64,000 nucleotides of DNA, from positions 1 to 64,000 of IMG/VR virus record IMGVR_UViG_3300047554_000329, one strand, 5' to 3'. The notes below the pieces were generated by a model. The model worked only from the letters and a program-made list of their open reading frames with translations, was not told the origin of the DNA and searched no databases. Made by a program: the position numbers and the translations under genes. This document shows positions 1-6,555 of the stretch, in pieces (the stretch's first letter is position 1; every line of letters starts with the position of its first letter). This DNA is from a virus.

Positions 1-192
1 AAGGCTACTCACTATGCTTTTGTGTTGGAGGGTATGGTAGTAATCCTACCAACAGACCAACTAAAAGAAATAACCTATAGTAATGGAAGACCTATCGAAT
101 GTAAGATAGAACCTAACCCATCTAAGGGATACTTAATCAAGCTATCACACATTGTAGAGTATCAGCTAAAACTTTCGGGGCATCAAAAGTGA
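1..192 (+). CDS. 3' end of an unknown protein (partial)
   Basis: Open in frame from the first base and ending in TGA; 63 residues are visible (from KATHYAFVLEG to KLSGHQK). I do not recognise a family. It is the only substantial plus-strand coding sequence left of the minus-strand block, so the plus-strand region that precedes this window probably ends here. The 5' part lies outside the window. The stop is followed at once by a TTCGTAAT octamer. Confidence 0.65.
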   Translation, partial: KATHYAFVLEGMVVILPTDQLKEITYSNGRPIECKIEPNPSKGYLIKLSHIVEYQLKLSGHQK

Positions 193-236
193 GCTTCGTA
201 ATCCCTAGTATAAGATATAAAGAGTAGGAGAAACAC

Positions 237-305
237 ATGGTTGTTTTTGGAATTATATGTCTGATAACGTCTGGTTTGATATGGTTTTTGCTATATAAAA
301 GATAG
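237..305 (+). CDS. Tiny putative membrane peptide (22 aa)
   Basis: ATG preceded by AGGAG with 6 nt spacing, then 22 codons ending in TAG. Residues 2-20 are almost entirely hydrophobic (VVFGIICLITSGLIWFLLY) and end in KR, so it would be one membrane helix with a positive tail. Function unknown. The good ribosome binding site is the main support; it could still be chance. Confidence 0.4.
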   Translation: MVVFGIICLITSGLIWFLLYKR

Positions 306-905
306 CCACTTATCCACAGATATCCACAAACTTATCCACATTTTATCCACATAAATCTTACTGATTATTTAGATAGTGATTGGAAAGAGAATATGGGGAT
401 TGGATAATGGATAACTGAGCCCATTATTAACAGGCTTCGTAATCATTTTATCCCCAAACCCCCTATCCCCATATATCCAAACACCTAAAACCCCTATAAA
501 TATACCCCCAAAAACATAGCAAAAATGTCCCAAAACATTAAATAAATAAACAAATATATCCACATTTGGGGAAAAATAAACCGATATCGTAATGTTTTTA
601 TATAGGGTGTTTATTGTATATTATACTAGGGAGAATCAAGACGTATTCTCTGTATACCCTGGCATAGCCAGCCACTACGTGGGGGTAGCTAAACTATACC
701 TGATACGTATATATACTATACTAGGGATAAACACTATAAAACTTTCAGCGATTTTTTGAGCTCCATCGTAATGTCTTTTTACAAACAAGATAAACAATGT
801 TTGGGGAAATTTGTTACCCTATCGTAATAAACTTTTGGGGAAAAATGTCCGAGGTTCGTAATATAATTGTTTGGTATAACTTGTTTGGATTCGGGCTCTG
901 GCTCC
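306..905. other. Non-coding, origin-like region
   Basis: About 600 bases with no convincing gene. DnaA-box nonamers TTATCCACA lie at 310-318, 332-340 and 343-351, with one-mismatch copies ATATCCACA at 320-328 and 556-564. The octamer (A/T)TCGTAAT occurs at 436-443, 586-593, 765-772, 821-828 and 855-862, and once just outside at 195-202. Two copies of TATACTAGGGA and small inverted repeats (CTGGC-ATA-GCCAG near 659-671; GAGAAT/ATTCTC near 631-650) lie in the middle. The density of DnaA boxes suggests a replication origin or a DnaA-controlled promoter region; neither is proven. Confidence 0.5.
622..727. repeat. Direct repeat TATACTAGGGA, two copies
   Basis: The 11-mer occurs at 622-632 and 717-727, 95 bp apart, each preceded by alternating AT sequence. 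On the plus strand it contains a TATACT hexamer that could be a -10 box; on the minus strand it reads CCCTAGTATA. No gene follows closely on either strand, so a role in origin or regulatory function is only a guess. Confidence 0.45.
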
Positions 906-917
906 CCCAAAGGGGAG
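902..917 (-). terminator. Hairpin after the 924-1178 gene
   Basis: CTCCCC-AAA-GGGGAG stem-loop just beyond the TAG stop, followed on the minus strand by AGCCAGAGCCCG without a U-run. It is the first of a series of GC hairpins that close the minus-strand cassettes. Confidence 0.55.
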
Positions 918-923
918 ACCAGT

Positions 924-1178
924 CTACTTGTCTAACAAATCTGCGATAGTTTCAAAACCGCTGTCTTCCAAATCCAAACCAGCAAGCAATAGGTCAAATG
1001 TTTCATTGACAAACTTCTCTGCTTGTGGAGTAACCTTGACGATACTGTTGCTAAGAGCATAAGCCAAAGGCAAGCCTAAGTCGTTATACTCAACAAAATC
1101 AGTAAACTCTTCGTCTTGGCGATACTCTAGCCAAACTTCCGCTAGTATGTGGCACTTGTTATCGAATGAAGTTTCCAT
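924..1178 (-). CDS. Small acidic protein of unknown function (84 aa)
   Basis: Begins METSFDNK and ends ETIADLLDK; acidic, probably helical, with no recognised domain. A longer version from an upstream GTG would overlap the previous gene by 44 nt, so I chose the internal ATG, which has AGAGAAG just upstream and overlaps by only 20 nt. Last gene of a two-gene cassette with 1159-1353; closed by the hairpin at 902-917. Confidence 0.7.
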   Translation of the reverse strand: METSFDNKCHILAEVWLEYRQDEEFTDFVEYNDLGLPLAYALSNSIVKVTPQAEKFVNETFDLLLAGLDLEDSGFETIADLLDK

Positions 1179-1353
1179 TATCTTCTCTTTCTGCTTTCGC
1201 ACTTTCCGCTACAATCTGTAAGCGTCTGTATGAAACGCTTTCCGCATTTCTTCCAATGTATTCGCCAACCTGTTCTAAGTCAGTTCTAAGGTCAGTAACT
1301 AGGTCAGCAATCTTCTCTGCTACTTTCTCTTCGTGTGTTTTTATCTTACGCAT
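1159..1353 (-). CDS. Small charged helical protein (64 aa)
   Basis: MRKIKTHEEK start with AGGAGAT six nt upstream. Very rich in Glu, Lys and Arg with heptad-like spacing, so probably one long helix or coiled coil. First gene of its cassette, about 20 nt downstream of the predicted transcription start. Family not recognised. Confidence 0.7.
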   Translation of the reverse strand: MRKIKTHEEKVAEKIADLVTDLRTDLEQVGEYIGRNAESVSYRRLQIVAESAKAEREDNGNFIR

Positions 1354-1378
1354 AAATCTCCTATTTAGTTGTGCTTCG

Positions 1379-1403
1379 ATTATACCTTATACCCCAGACA
1401 TTA
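1379..1403 (-). promoter_or_regulatory. TGTCYG-type promoter for 1353->924
   Basis: -10 TATAAT at 1384-1379 and TGTCTG at 1400-1395, exactly 10 nt apart, as in the other promoters of this class. Confidence 0.7.
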
Positions 1404-1416
1404 TGGGGAAGTTTGT

Positions 1417-1456
1417 GGGGGACTAGGACAAGAAAGGAAAAGAATCCCAGTCCCCC
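1417..1456 (-). terminator. Hairpin after the 1510-1839 gene
   Basis: Perfect 8-bp stem GGGGGACT (1417-1424) with AGTCCCCC (1449-1456) around a purine-rich loop, in the gap between the 1510 stop and the next promoter. No U-run, as expected for many actinobacterial-type terminators. Confidence 0.5.
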
Positions 1457-1509
1457 TGTAGAGCCATACCCAACCCCTTAGATATTCTCTACTGTGATAG
1501 GGAGTAAAC

Positions 1510-1839
1510 TCAACCTACCAATTCTAAACTATACTTGCTAGCATCTGGTAACGTCTTCAGCAAGCTTGCAAGCCTAGGTGGAGCAATCTGTAGAAAGTTC
1601 TCTAGAGTGTCCGTCCAGTCATAGCCGTACTCTTTTTCTGGATACTGTGACCGTAGGTAACGTGCTTCTGCAAACGTTGTCTTATAAAGAATATTAGTAT
1701 AGTCAGTCTCAGTTCTACCGTCGTCATGCTTGGTCCAGACTACTGGGTTGATTGATAGAACATCTGCACTAACATACTCTTCGTGAAGTTCGTCATACAC
1801 CTCTTCGAAGTAGATGTTTAGGTCCCAGTCTTTAATCAT
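1510..1839 (-). CDS. Unknown protein (109 aa)
   Basis: Starts MIKDWDLNIYFEEVYDEL and ends KYSLELVG; rich in Asp, Glu, Tyr and Trp. The ATG lies inside the last codons of the upstream gene (ATGATTAA, 8 nt overlap), which argues for translational coupling and against the longer upstream reading. Last gene of an overlapping chain of six genes running from 2930 to 1510. Function not recognised. Confidence 0.75.
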   Translation of the reverse strand: MIKDWDLNIYFEEVYDELHEEYVSADVLSINPVVWTKHDDGRTETDYTNILYKTTFAEARYLRSQYPEKEYGYDWTDTLENFLQIAPPRLASLLKTLPDASKYSLELVG

Positions 1840-2035
1840 TGTAGACACCTTCCTGAACATCCAAAGCAGTTCGCTGTAGAAGTTCGTCAAGATAGTTAGC
1901 GACTTGTCCTTGAACATCGTCAATGATACGTAGCCATAGTTCATCTGATAGCGGTAGTTCTACTAGGTCAGCGTCAAGGTAACTCTCAAAGTTCTCCTTG
2001 TCAATCTGCCATTCTTCAAACATTCTGGGGTCCAT
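1832..2035 (-). CDS. Unknown acidic protein (67 aa)
   Basis: MDPRMFEEWQ start with GGAAG upstream and a 20-nt overlap with the preceding gene. Longer upstream starts would read deep into that gene. Acidic with LDADLVELPLS and a helical C-terminal half. Fourth-to-last link of the overlapping 2930->1510 chain; no known domain. Confidence 0.7.
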   Translation of the reverse strand: MDPRMFEEWQIDKENFESYLDADLVELPLSDELWLRIIDDVQGQVANYLDELLQRTALDVQEGVYND

Positions 2036-2411
2036 AGATTTCTTCCATTTCTTCTCGTGTGTCAATCCAAATAGTGATGTAGCCATTGCCACGGCATTCA
2101 TCACAATCGATTATACCCTCACCCTCAGACATACAATCACATTCCTTGTCAATACTGACAGGAATTTCAATCAGGTCATCCCAAGGCTTTACAGTGATGT
2201 AGTATTGGATACGGTTTACTAGGTGGTAGCCAGATACGATAGAGACACCTTGGTCGCCATCCATCTCAGTCCAGATGTGCTTGTCATCCTGTTGTAGCAC
2301 ATACTGTAGTTCATCGCCATAGGTTTCGAACTGGTATTGCTCATCACCAGTAATCTCATTTAGGATTGGCTGGTATTTGTCAAACCATTCGTCATAGGGT
2401 AGTCTATACAA
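2016..2411 (-). CDS. Zinc-knuckle protein with a DnaJ-like CxxCxGxG motif (131 aa)
   Basis: The C-terminal third has CDC at about residues 92-94 followed by CDECRGNGY at about 104-112. CxxCxGxG is the repeat of the DnaJ-type zinc centre; only one complete repeat plus an extra CxC is present, so it may bind a single zinc ion. The first two thirds (Trp, Tyr and Gln-rich) match nothing I know. The TTG start at 2411 overlaps the stop of 2404-2547. No good Shine-Dalgarno sequence is seen, so translation is probably coupled. Confidence 0.75.
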   Translation of the reverse strand: MYRLPYDEWFDKYQPILNEITGDEQYQFETYGDELQYVLQQDDKHIWTEMDGDQGVSIVSGYHLVNRIQYYITVKPWDDLIEIPVSIDKECDCMSEGEGIIDCDECRGNGYITIWIDTREEMEEIYGPQNV

Positions 2412-2547
2412 TGCGTTGTCTCAATTCTTCTAGGGTTGCTTGGTCATACTCATTATACATCTCCCCTATGACATCTAATACCATGTTGATAGCAATGTCA
2501 TAGCCAAGGTCAATGGACCTGGTTTTCTCTCCTACTGTCTCACTCAC
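2404..2547 (-). CDS. Small unknown protein (47 aa)
   Basis: GTG start inside the end of the upstream gene (GGTGAGTGA), coding MSETVGEKTRSIDLGYDIAI and ending ELRQRIV. Short, probably helical. It exactly fills the space between two clear genes of the overlapping chain, which is the main support. Confidence 0.7.
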   Translation of the reverse strand: MSETVGEKTRSIDLGYDIAINMVLDVIGEMYNEYDQATLEELRQRIV

Positions 2548-2728
2548 CCTCTACCACCTTTGAGAAATCACTAATAGAATTAGAACGCATCAAGTCCATT
2601 AGGTCATAGACCGCTTGCTCTTCTGCTTCTTCAATGAACTCACTTTCAGGGATGTCTCTGCCTGTCATAAATCGCAGGGAATCCAAGTCATAGTCTAGTT
2701 CAATAATAAACTTTACAGACTTACTCAT
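2540..2728 (-). CDS. Small acidic protein (62 aa)
   Basis: MSKSVKFIIELDYDLDSL start; the ATG overlaps the stop of the upstream gene (GATGAGTAA) and has GGAGGAAG a few nt upstream. Highly acidic C-terminus (KVVEGE). Second gene of the 2930->1510 chain. Function unknown. Confidence 0.78.
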   Translation of the reverse strand: MSKSVKFIIELDYDLDSLRFMTGRDIPESEFIEEAEEQAVYDLMDLMRSNSISDFSKVVEGE

Positions 2729-2930
2729 CTTCTTCCTCCAACTCTTCTGGAGTGTAAACATTCTCAATGTCTACTGAATACCAATCGTAGGTAACACCTT
2801 GCTCGCTTGAGTAGGGTTTCCATTGCTCTGCTAGTTCTAGTGCTAGACGCTCTGCTTCGTCATAACTATCTGCCTCTACCCTGAACTCGTCGTCAAAGTG
2901 AAAGGATACTGTTACATCAAAAGTTGCCAT
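2721..2930 (-). CDS. Small acidic protein, paralogue of 4093-4293 (69 aa)
   Basis: N-terminal beta-strand pattern (FDVTVSFHFDDEFRVEA) followed by a helix (SYDEAERLALELAEQW) and an acidic tail. The order beta-EA.S..EA-helix, and the closing Y...VDIE strand, are shared with the product of 4093-4293, so the two look like duplicates. The pattern resembles the small DpnD/PcfM-like domain, by eye only. First gene of a six-gene overlapping chain. Its promoter is the only canonical -35/-10 promoter of the block. Confidence 0.78.
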   Translation of the reverse strand: MATFDVTVSFHFDDEFRVEADSYDEAERLALELAEQWKPYSSEQGVTYDWYSVDIENVYTPEELEEEDE

Positions 2931-2955
2931 TGGGGTTCTCTTTCTCTAGGTTACT

Positions 2956-2984
2956 ATTTTATCAGGTTTAGAAGTGAAAGTCAA
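2956..2984 (-). promoter_or_regulatory. Canonical sigma70-type promoter for 2930->1510
   Basis: -35 TTGACT at 2984-2979 and -10 TAAAAT at 2961-2956 with a 17-bp spacer; no TGTCYG element. The promoter overlaps the 3' end of the upstream gene at 2968. Confidence 0.6.
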
Positions 2985-3498
2985 CAGGGACAAGGTAAAA
3001 GTTTTCACCCTCGTTACTGTCAATCTTGCTAAGGATGTGTGAAGCGTTAGTGCTATCAGCAATCATATCGAAGAACCAACTGTCGTGCCACCACTCACCC
3101 ATTTGAAATCTAAGCAAAGCATTTAGGGCGTAGAAGTGGTAGTCGTAGGACATAGTTCCACCATAGTTATCTAGTTTGTCAATGACTTTGGTTTCCTTGA
3201 CTTCGGCAAGGTATTTCTCATAGTCAGCAACACGCTGTTGAACACACTTGTCAATCTTTGCTCGGAAAGCGTTAGGGTCTTCCTTGTATGAGATAACCAT
3301 ATTGCTCTTGGTCTTGTAGGCTTCCTCAAAGTCGTCACCCTCAGCGGTATTCCAACGTCCTCCACCTACAACATACCAATCATACCAAGTAGACGGAGCG
3401 TCGTTACCAGACATATAACTCTCTAGGTTCATGTCTACGTTTCTTACTGCGTCATCTAGGTCTTCTGCTTCTACAGCAATCCAATGTAAAGTGTGCAT
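2968..3498 (-). CDS. Unknown protein with WYDWYVVGGGRW motif (176 aa)
   Basis: Start ATG has AGGAGAGAT immediately upstream. N-terminus MHTLHWIAVEAEDLDDAVRN looks like a small alpha/beta unit, then WYDWYVVGGGRW at about 38-49, a Glu/Lys-rich middle and an aromatic C-terminal half with many Trp, His and Phe. The Trp/Gly motif is striking, but I cannot tie it to a named family. Single-gene cassette with its own TGTCYG promoter. Confidence 0.8.
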   Translation of the reverse strand: MHTLHWIAVEAEDLDDAVRNVDMNLESYMSGNDAPSTWYDWYVVGGGRWNTAEGDDFEEAYKTKSNMVISYKEDPNAFRAKIDKCVQQRVADYEKYLAEVKETKVIDKLDNYGGTMSYDYHFYALNALLRFQMGEWWHDSWFFDMIADSTNASHILSKIDSNEGENFYLVPVDFHF

Positions 3499-3522
3499 AT
3501 CTCTCCTTCTTGTTGTAGTTAC

Positions 3523-3547
3523 AGTATACGATACCCCTCAGACATTT
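3523..3547 (-). promoter_or_regulatory. TGTCYG-type promoter for 3498->2968
   Basis: -10 TATACT at 3528-3523; TGTCTG at 3544-3539; 10-nt gap. Confidence 0.68.
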
Positions 3548-3638
3548 ATTCTGGGAAATTTGGGGAAACATCGTAATGAATCGTAATAGAGAAATAATAT
3601 ATATAAAGATATATTATGTTAGGTGGGTCGGGCTCCCC

Positions 3639-3761
3639 CTACTTTTTGGGGCAGACCTTATGACCTATACGCTTGTAGTAGGACTTCCATACCTGACCAC
3701 ATTCTTTACACTGGTAGTAGTCGTAGTAGTCTTCACCTTTGATTTTCCACATTGGCTTCAT
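3639..3761 (-). CDS. Zinc-ribbon miniprotein (40 aa)
   Basis: MKPMWKIKGEDYYDYYQCKECGQVW then a basic Tyr/Lys stretch and HKVCPKK. CxxC plus H...C gives four possible zinc ligands, so a single zinc ribbon is likely. The ATG overlaps the TGA of the upstream gene (ATGA coupling). Last gene of the five-gene cassette 4293->3639. Partner unknown. Confidence 0.75.
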   Translation of the reverse strand: MKPMWKIKGEDYYDYYQCKECGQVWKSYYKRIGHKVCPKK

Positions 3762-3895
3762 TCGTCATCCTCTACAGGGGCGAACATCATTTGCATACGT
3801 CTAAACTCTTCATAACTAAGTTTATTTACAATGTTCCAGACACGCTCCATACGCTCTTTCTTTTCTTCAAACATTTCTTCTAGTGTTTGTTCCAT
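3758..3895 (-). CDS. Small helical protein (45 aa)
   Basis: MEQTLEEMFEEKKERMERVW start with AAGGACG 3 nt upstream; strongly helical and charged, possibly coiled coil, ending APVEDDE. Overlaps genes on both sides by a few nt. Function unknown. Confidence 0.72.
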   Translation of the reverse strand: MEQTLEEMFEEKKERMERVWNIVNKLSYEEFRRMQMMFAPVEDDE

Positions 3896-3996
3896 TCGTC
3901 CTTTGCTTTCTTGATAGTTTCAACGGCATTGGCAATAAGGGCTAATCCAAATACCGCCATTAGTAGAGGTAGAAAAATAAAGAATAGGATTTCCAT
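3880..3996 (-). CDS. Single-helix membrane miniprotein (38 aa)
   Basis: Residues 3-23 (ILFFIFLPLLMAVFGLALIAN) form one membrane helix, followed by a charged tail (ETIKKAKDEWNKH). GGGGAAGT lies upstream of the ATG, which overlaps the TAA of the upstream gene. One of several such miniproteins in this block; role unknown. Confidence 0.72.
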   Translation of the reverse strand: MEILFFIFLPLLMAVFGLALIANAVETIKKAKDEWNKH

Positions 3997-4100
3997 TACT
4001 TCCCCAATCCAAAGATGTGGTCAAGGTCGTGGGTGTGGTAGGCATTGCCAATCTTTTCTGGTCTGCCACAGGTTTTGCAAATGTTGTTGTCGTTACTCAT
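3996..4100 (-). CDS. Zinc-binding miniprotein (34 aa)
   Basis: CKTCGRP at 8-14 and HTHDLDH at 22-28 supply two Cys and three His, enough for a compact zinc site; the arrangement recalls HNH-type or half zinc-finger peptides but is too short for a nuclease. The ATG overlaps the end of the upstream gene (GAATGAGTAA). Confidence 0.7.
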   Translation of the reverse strand: MSNDNNICKTCGRPEKIGNAYHTHDLDHIFGLGK

Positions 4101-4293
4101 TCTCTTCGTCCTCGTCTTCCTCATCTTCTTCGTCTAGGGCTTCTACTTCGATAGAGTAAACTCCGTCATAGGTGATAGGGCTGGCGTAAGTTTCTCCCCA
4201 ACTTGTCCAAGCAAGTTGCTCTGCTGCTTCTTCGCTCTCTGCTTCAATCTCACCAGAGAACTCAATCATCATTTCTACTTGGTATCTAGGCAT
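4093..4293 (-). CDS. Small acidic protein, paralogue of 2721-2930 (66 aa)
   Basis: MPRYQVEMMIEFSGEIEA, then ESEEAAEQLAW and a run of Glu/Asp at the C-terminus (EDEEDEDEENE). Same strand-helix-strand layout as the product of 2721-2930. I start at the ATG with AAGGAAGG upstream; a longer reading would begin upstream of the promoter's -10 box. First gene of the cassette. Confidence 0.78.
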   Translation of the reverse strand: MPRYQVEMMIEFSGEIEAESEEAAEQLAWTSWGETYASPITYDGVYSIEVEALDEEDEEDEDEENE

Positions 4294-4318
4294 TTGCCTT
4301 CCTTTCCTTGTTGTTACT

Positions 4319-4343
4319 ATTTTACATCTACCCTCCGACATTT
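4319..4343 (-). promoter_or_regulatory. TGTCYG-type promoter for 4293->3639
   Basis: -10 TAAAAT at 4324-4319; TGTCGG (variant) at 4340-4335; 10-nt gap. Confidence 0.62.
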
Positions 4344-4403
4344 ATTTGGGGAAATCGTAAGGCTATCGTAAATTGATTGGGAGCTTGTAGCCCGACCCAT
4401 CGG

Positions 4404-4474
4404 CTCCCCACCAAGGATTCGAACCTCGATAGCCAGGACCAAAACCTGGAGTCTTGCCGTTAGACGAATGGGGA
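4404..4474 (-). tRNA. tRNA-Gln (anticodon TTG)
   Basis: Folds as a full cloverleaf: acceptor TCCCCAT/GTGGGGA with discriminator G, D stem GTCT/AGAC, anticodon stem CCAGG/CCTGG around loop TTTTGGT (anticodon TTG, reads CAA), T arm CGAGG-TTCGAAT-CCTTG. No complete CCA is encoded (CC then G). It is the only tRNA seen in the window and stands between the 4293 cassette and the DUF932 gene, followed by the usual GTCGGGC element. Confidence 0.93.
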
Positions 4475-4511
4475 GTGTGAGCAGTTTGAAATCATACTCA
4501 GGATTTATGGA

Positions 4512-5531
4512 CTAAGCCATTACAACCTGCTGGACAATCTTCATCAAGCGGTTTTTCTCTGCGTTGATTACAGGGTCAAAGCCAGAAGCACTTGCGTAGA
4601 TGTTTTCGTTGTCGCCACCACGAGCAGAGCGATACCAGTCTAGGCGTTCCGTCAATGCGTTGTAAGCACCCCAAGCAGTTCCGCTAATGGTGTCGTTGAA
4701 CTGACCACGATAGATTGACTGAAGCAGGTCTACCTTGCTGTCGTGCTTCTTGAATGAACCCTTAGCGTCACGCTCAGGAGCAGGGTAGGCAAGGTTGATG
4801 ATTTCTAGGAACTGGTTGTCAGTAACAGTCTTCTCAATCATCTCGTTAGCCATTTTGCTAAACTCGTCAATGTAAGCGTTAGCCAAGCCCAATGCTTCAC
4901 GAGCAACAGCAATCTTGCCTTCTGCGGTAGAAGTGTGACGGATTTTGAATGACTGCTTGCTAGCGTTCTTGCCCTTGAATGACGAGAGAGCAAGGTTTAG
5001 AGTGTTAGCACACACTACACGAACAGGGGTAATGGAAGCCTGAATAGCAATGCTTCCGTCGTGGCTAGTGTTGATTAGCAGGTAGTTGTCAATCTTGTCA
5101 GCAATACCCTTTGGGTCAAGAGTGATTGAGTTTTGAAGAGCGATAGAGCCAAATACCTGACGACCACCCTTGATTGAACCTGCGGTTTCCCAACGACCAC
5201 CGCCGTCTAGTAGGTTGTCACCAAACGAGAATAGGTCTTCGTTCTGGAGTGGAACATAGCGTTCACCAACAACACCAAGAATGTCGTTCTGGTCTTTGTT
5301 GAATGGGTTAGTGCGAGTAACGAAAGAGTAAGACTTGTCGCTAGCAAAACCTGCTGGGACTTCTACATCTTCAAGACGGACATTCCAGTTGTCTAGGTGA
5401 GCCAACTCTAGCATTTGCTGGGTGTTTACTTCTTCTTCGAATACAGTTCCTAGATTGTGCCACGCTGGTTGGCGTAGGCTAGCGAAGGTTGCTTCGCCTG
5501 TTGCTTCGTTGATTTCTAGTTCGTGAGCCAT
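4512..5531 (-). CDS. DUF932 / phage-plasmid TIGR03299-like protein (339 aa)
   Basis: MAHELEINEATGEATFASLRQPAWHNLG is the typical opening of this family, followed by ...RYVPLQNEDLFSFGDNLLDGGG, ...VRVVCANTLNLAL and ...ITPVRVVCAN blocks. The family is widespread in phages and plasmids, is often expressed early, and has no settled biochemical role. The ATG with AGGAAG upstream is chosen over an earlier MKGSL reading. Length is normal for the family. Single-gene cassette and the longest gene in the minus-strand block. Confidence 0.85.
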   Translation of the reverse strand: MAHELEINEATGEATFASLRQPAWHNLGTVFEEEVNTQQMLELAHLDNWNVRLEDVEVPAGFASDKSYSFVTRTNPFNKDQNDILGVVGERYVPLQNEDLFSFGDNLLDGGGRWETAGSIKGGRQVFGSIALQNSITLDPKGIADKIDNYLLINTSHDGSIAIQASITPVRVVCANTLNLALSSFKGKNASKQSFKIRHTSTAEGKIAVAREALGLANAYIDEFSKMANEMIEKTVTDNQFLEIINLAYPAPERDAKGSFKKHDSKVDLLQSIYRGQFNDTISGTAWGAYNALTERLDWYRSARGGDNENIYASASGFDPVINAEKNRLMKIVQQVVMA

Positions 5532-5570
5532 AAGGCTTCCTTTCATTAGTGGTGGATTGTTGATAGTTCT

Positions 5571-5595
5571 ATTATACAGACACCCACCGACATTG
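5571..5595 (-). promoter_or_regulatory. TGTCYG-type promoter for the DUF932 gene
   Basis: -10 TATAAT at 5576-5571; TGTCGG variant at 5592-5587; 10-nt gap. Confidence 0.68.
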
Positions 5596-5667
5596 TAAAT
5601 AGTTTAGGGAAATATTTCGGGGAATCGTAACATTAACGTAATAAAGCTTAGTAGGAATGGAGCCCGA

Positions 5668-5679
5668 CCCCCAAAGGGG
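5668..5679 (-). terminator. Hairpin with GTCGGGC element after 5717
   Basis: CCCC-TTT-GGGG stem-loop on the minus strand, directly followed by GTCGGGCTCC. Typical of the cassette ends in this block. No U-run. Confidence 0.45.
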
Positions 5680-5716
5680 ACCAGTTTTACGTCATGGTCA
5701 GGACGTTCATAGCCCC

Positions 5717-6190
5717 CTATGAAATCACAGTGTAGTTGGAAATGTCAAAGTCACACTCTAGCACTTCGCTGTCGCTGTCGTAGGTGTCGAAGCGAACAAC
5801 ATCACAGTAGGCGTTGTCTGCTACTTCGTCAGGGTCTTTGTCGAATGGGACTTCAAACTCAACAGTAGAAACAATGTCATACTGAATGGTTACACGCTTG
5901 GTTAGCATTACATTGTCAAAGATGTCTGCAATCTTCTGAGCGTTCTCAATGGTGATGTCTTCATCAGAAATCATTTCCTTGAGTAGGTCAGTAAGAGCGT
6001 ATTCTGCCTTGCGATACTTGTCACGAGCGTTGGTTAGTTGAGTGTTGATAAAGTTGTTCTCGTTTTTGTTAGCATCTCGTTCAGCGGAAACGATAGACAA
6101 GTCATTCTCTAACTTACTAATCTTCTCGTTGAGTGCTTGTAGAACAGGGTGAGTGCTAGGGACAAATGTTCCTATGTTGATTTCTTCCAT
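5717..6190 (-). CDS. Coiled-coil protein of unknown function (157 aa)
   Basis: MEEINIGTFVPSTHPVLQALNEK, then a long heptad region (about 18-85, KISKLENDLSIVSAERDANK...) and a C-terminal beta-rich part with VTIQYDIVSTVEFEVPFD. An in-frame extension to 6241 exists, but it would run through the promoter -10, so the inner ATG with AGAAAGAAG is the likely start. Function unknown. Confidence 0.75.
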   Translation of the reverse strand: MEEINIGTFVPSTHPVLQALNEKISKLENDLSIVSAERDANKNENNFINTQLTNARDKYRKAEYALTDLLKEMISDEDITIENAQKIADIFDNVMLTKRVTIQYDIVSTVEFEVPFDKDPDEVADNAYCDVVRFDTYDSDSEVLECDFDISNYTVIS

Positions 6191-6218
6191 TGGGGCTTCT
6201 TTCTCTTGGTGTGGTTCT

Positions 6219-6243
6219 ATTATAGCGTTAGGGTCAGACATTT
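6219..6243 (-). promoter_or_regulatory. TGTCYG-type promoter for 6190->5717
   Basis: -10 TATAAT at 6224-6219; TGTCTG at 6240-6235; 10-nt gap. The TAA stop of the upstream gene lies in the TAAATGTC part of the promoter. Confidence 0.7.
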
Positions 6244-6442
6244 ATCTGTCTTCCCATTCGGTTAGGTCTTCGTTGTTTAGGACAGCGTGAACAAAGTCAA
6301 ACTTGGCTCCGTCGTTTAGGTTGTCTAGTAGTTCCCATTGGTCTTCGTCTAGAGCGTCTACATCAAACATTAGAACCTGACTAACTCCGTAAGAACCATC
6401 AGTTTCAATCCACGCTCCGTAGCGTGATACATATTCTGCCAT
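6242..6442 (-). CDS. Small acidic protein (66 aa)
   Basis: MAEYVSRYGAWIETDGSYGV start with AAGGAAAG upstream; DVDALDEDQWELLDNL in the middle. Acidic, no known motif. Single-gene cassette whose stop codon is shared with the next promoter element. Confidence 0.75.
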   Translation of the reverse strand: MAEYVSRYGAWIETDGSYGVSQVLMFDVDALDEDQWELLDNLNDGAKFDFVHAVLNNEDLTEWEDR

Positions 6443-6466
6443 TTCTTTCCTTTCCTTGTTACTACT

Positions 6467-6491
6467 ATTATAAATAGAACCACGGACATTT
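6467..6491 (-). promoter_or_regulatory. TGTCYG-type promoter for 6442->6242
   Basis: -10 TATAAT at 6472-6467; TGTCCG at 6488-6483; 10-nt gap. Confidence 0.7.
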
Positions 6492-6555
6492 ATTTGGGGG
6501 AACTTAATGTAGTATCGTAAATGAAATAGCTATGGATAGCCCGACCCCAGGTAGC

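Noticed and set aside
369-563. Minus-strand ORF of 64 codons in the origin-like region
   Set aside because: No ribosome binding site, runs through an ATCGTAAT-type octamer and DnaA-box DNA, and its hydrophobicity comes from the AT-rich sequence. More likely non-coding.
3576-4159. Two plus-strand ORFs (79 and 90 codons) opposite the 4293->3639 cassette
   Set aside because: They are antisense to five minus-strand genes with overlapping starts and stops and good ribosome binding sites; the Ser run is the reverse of a Glu/Asp-rich tail.
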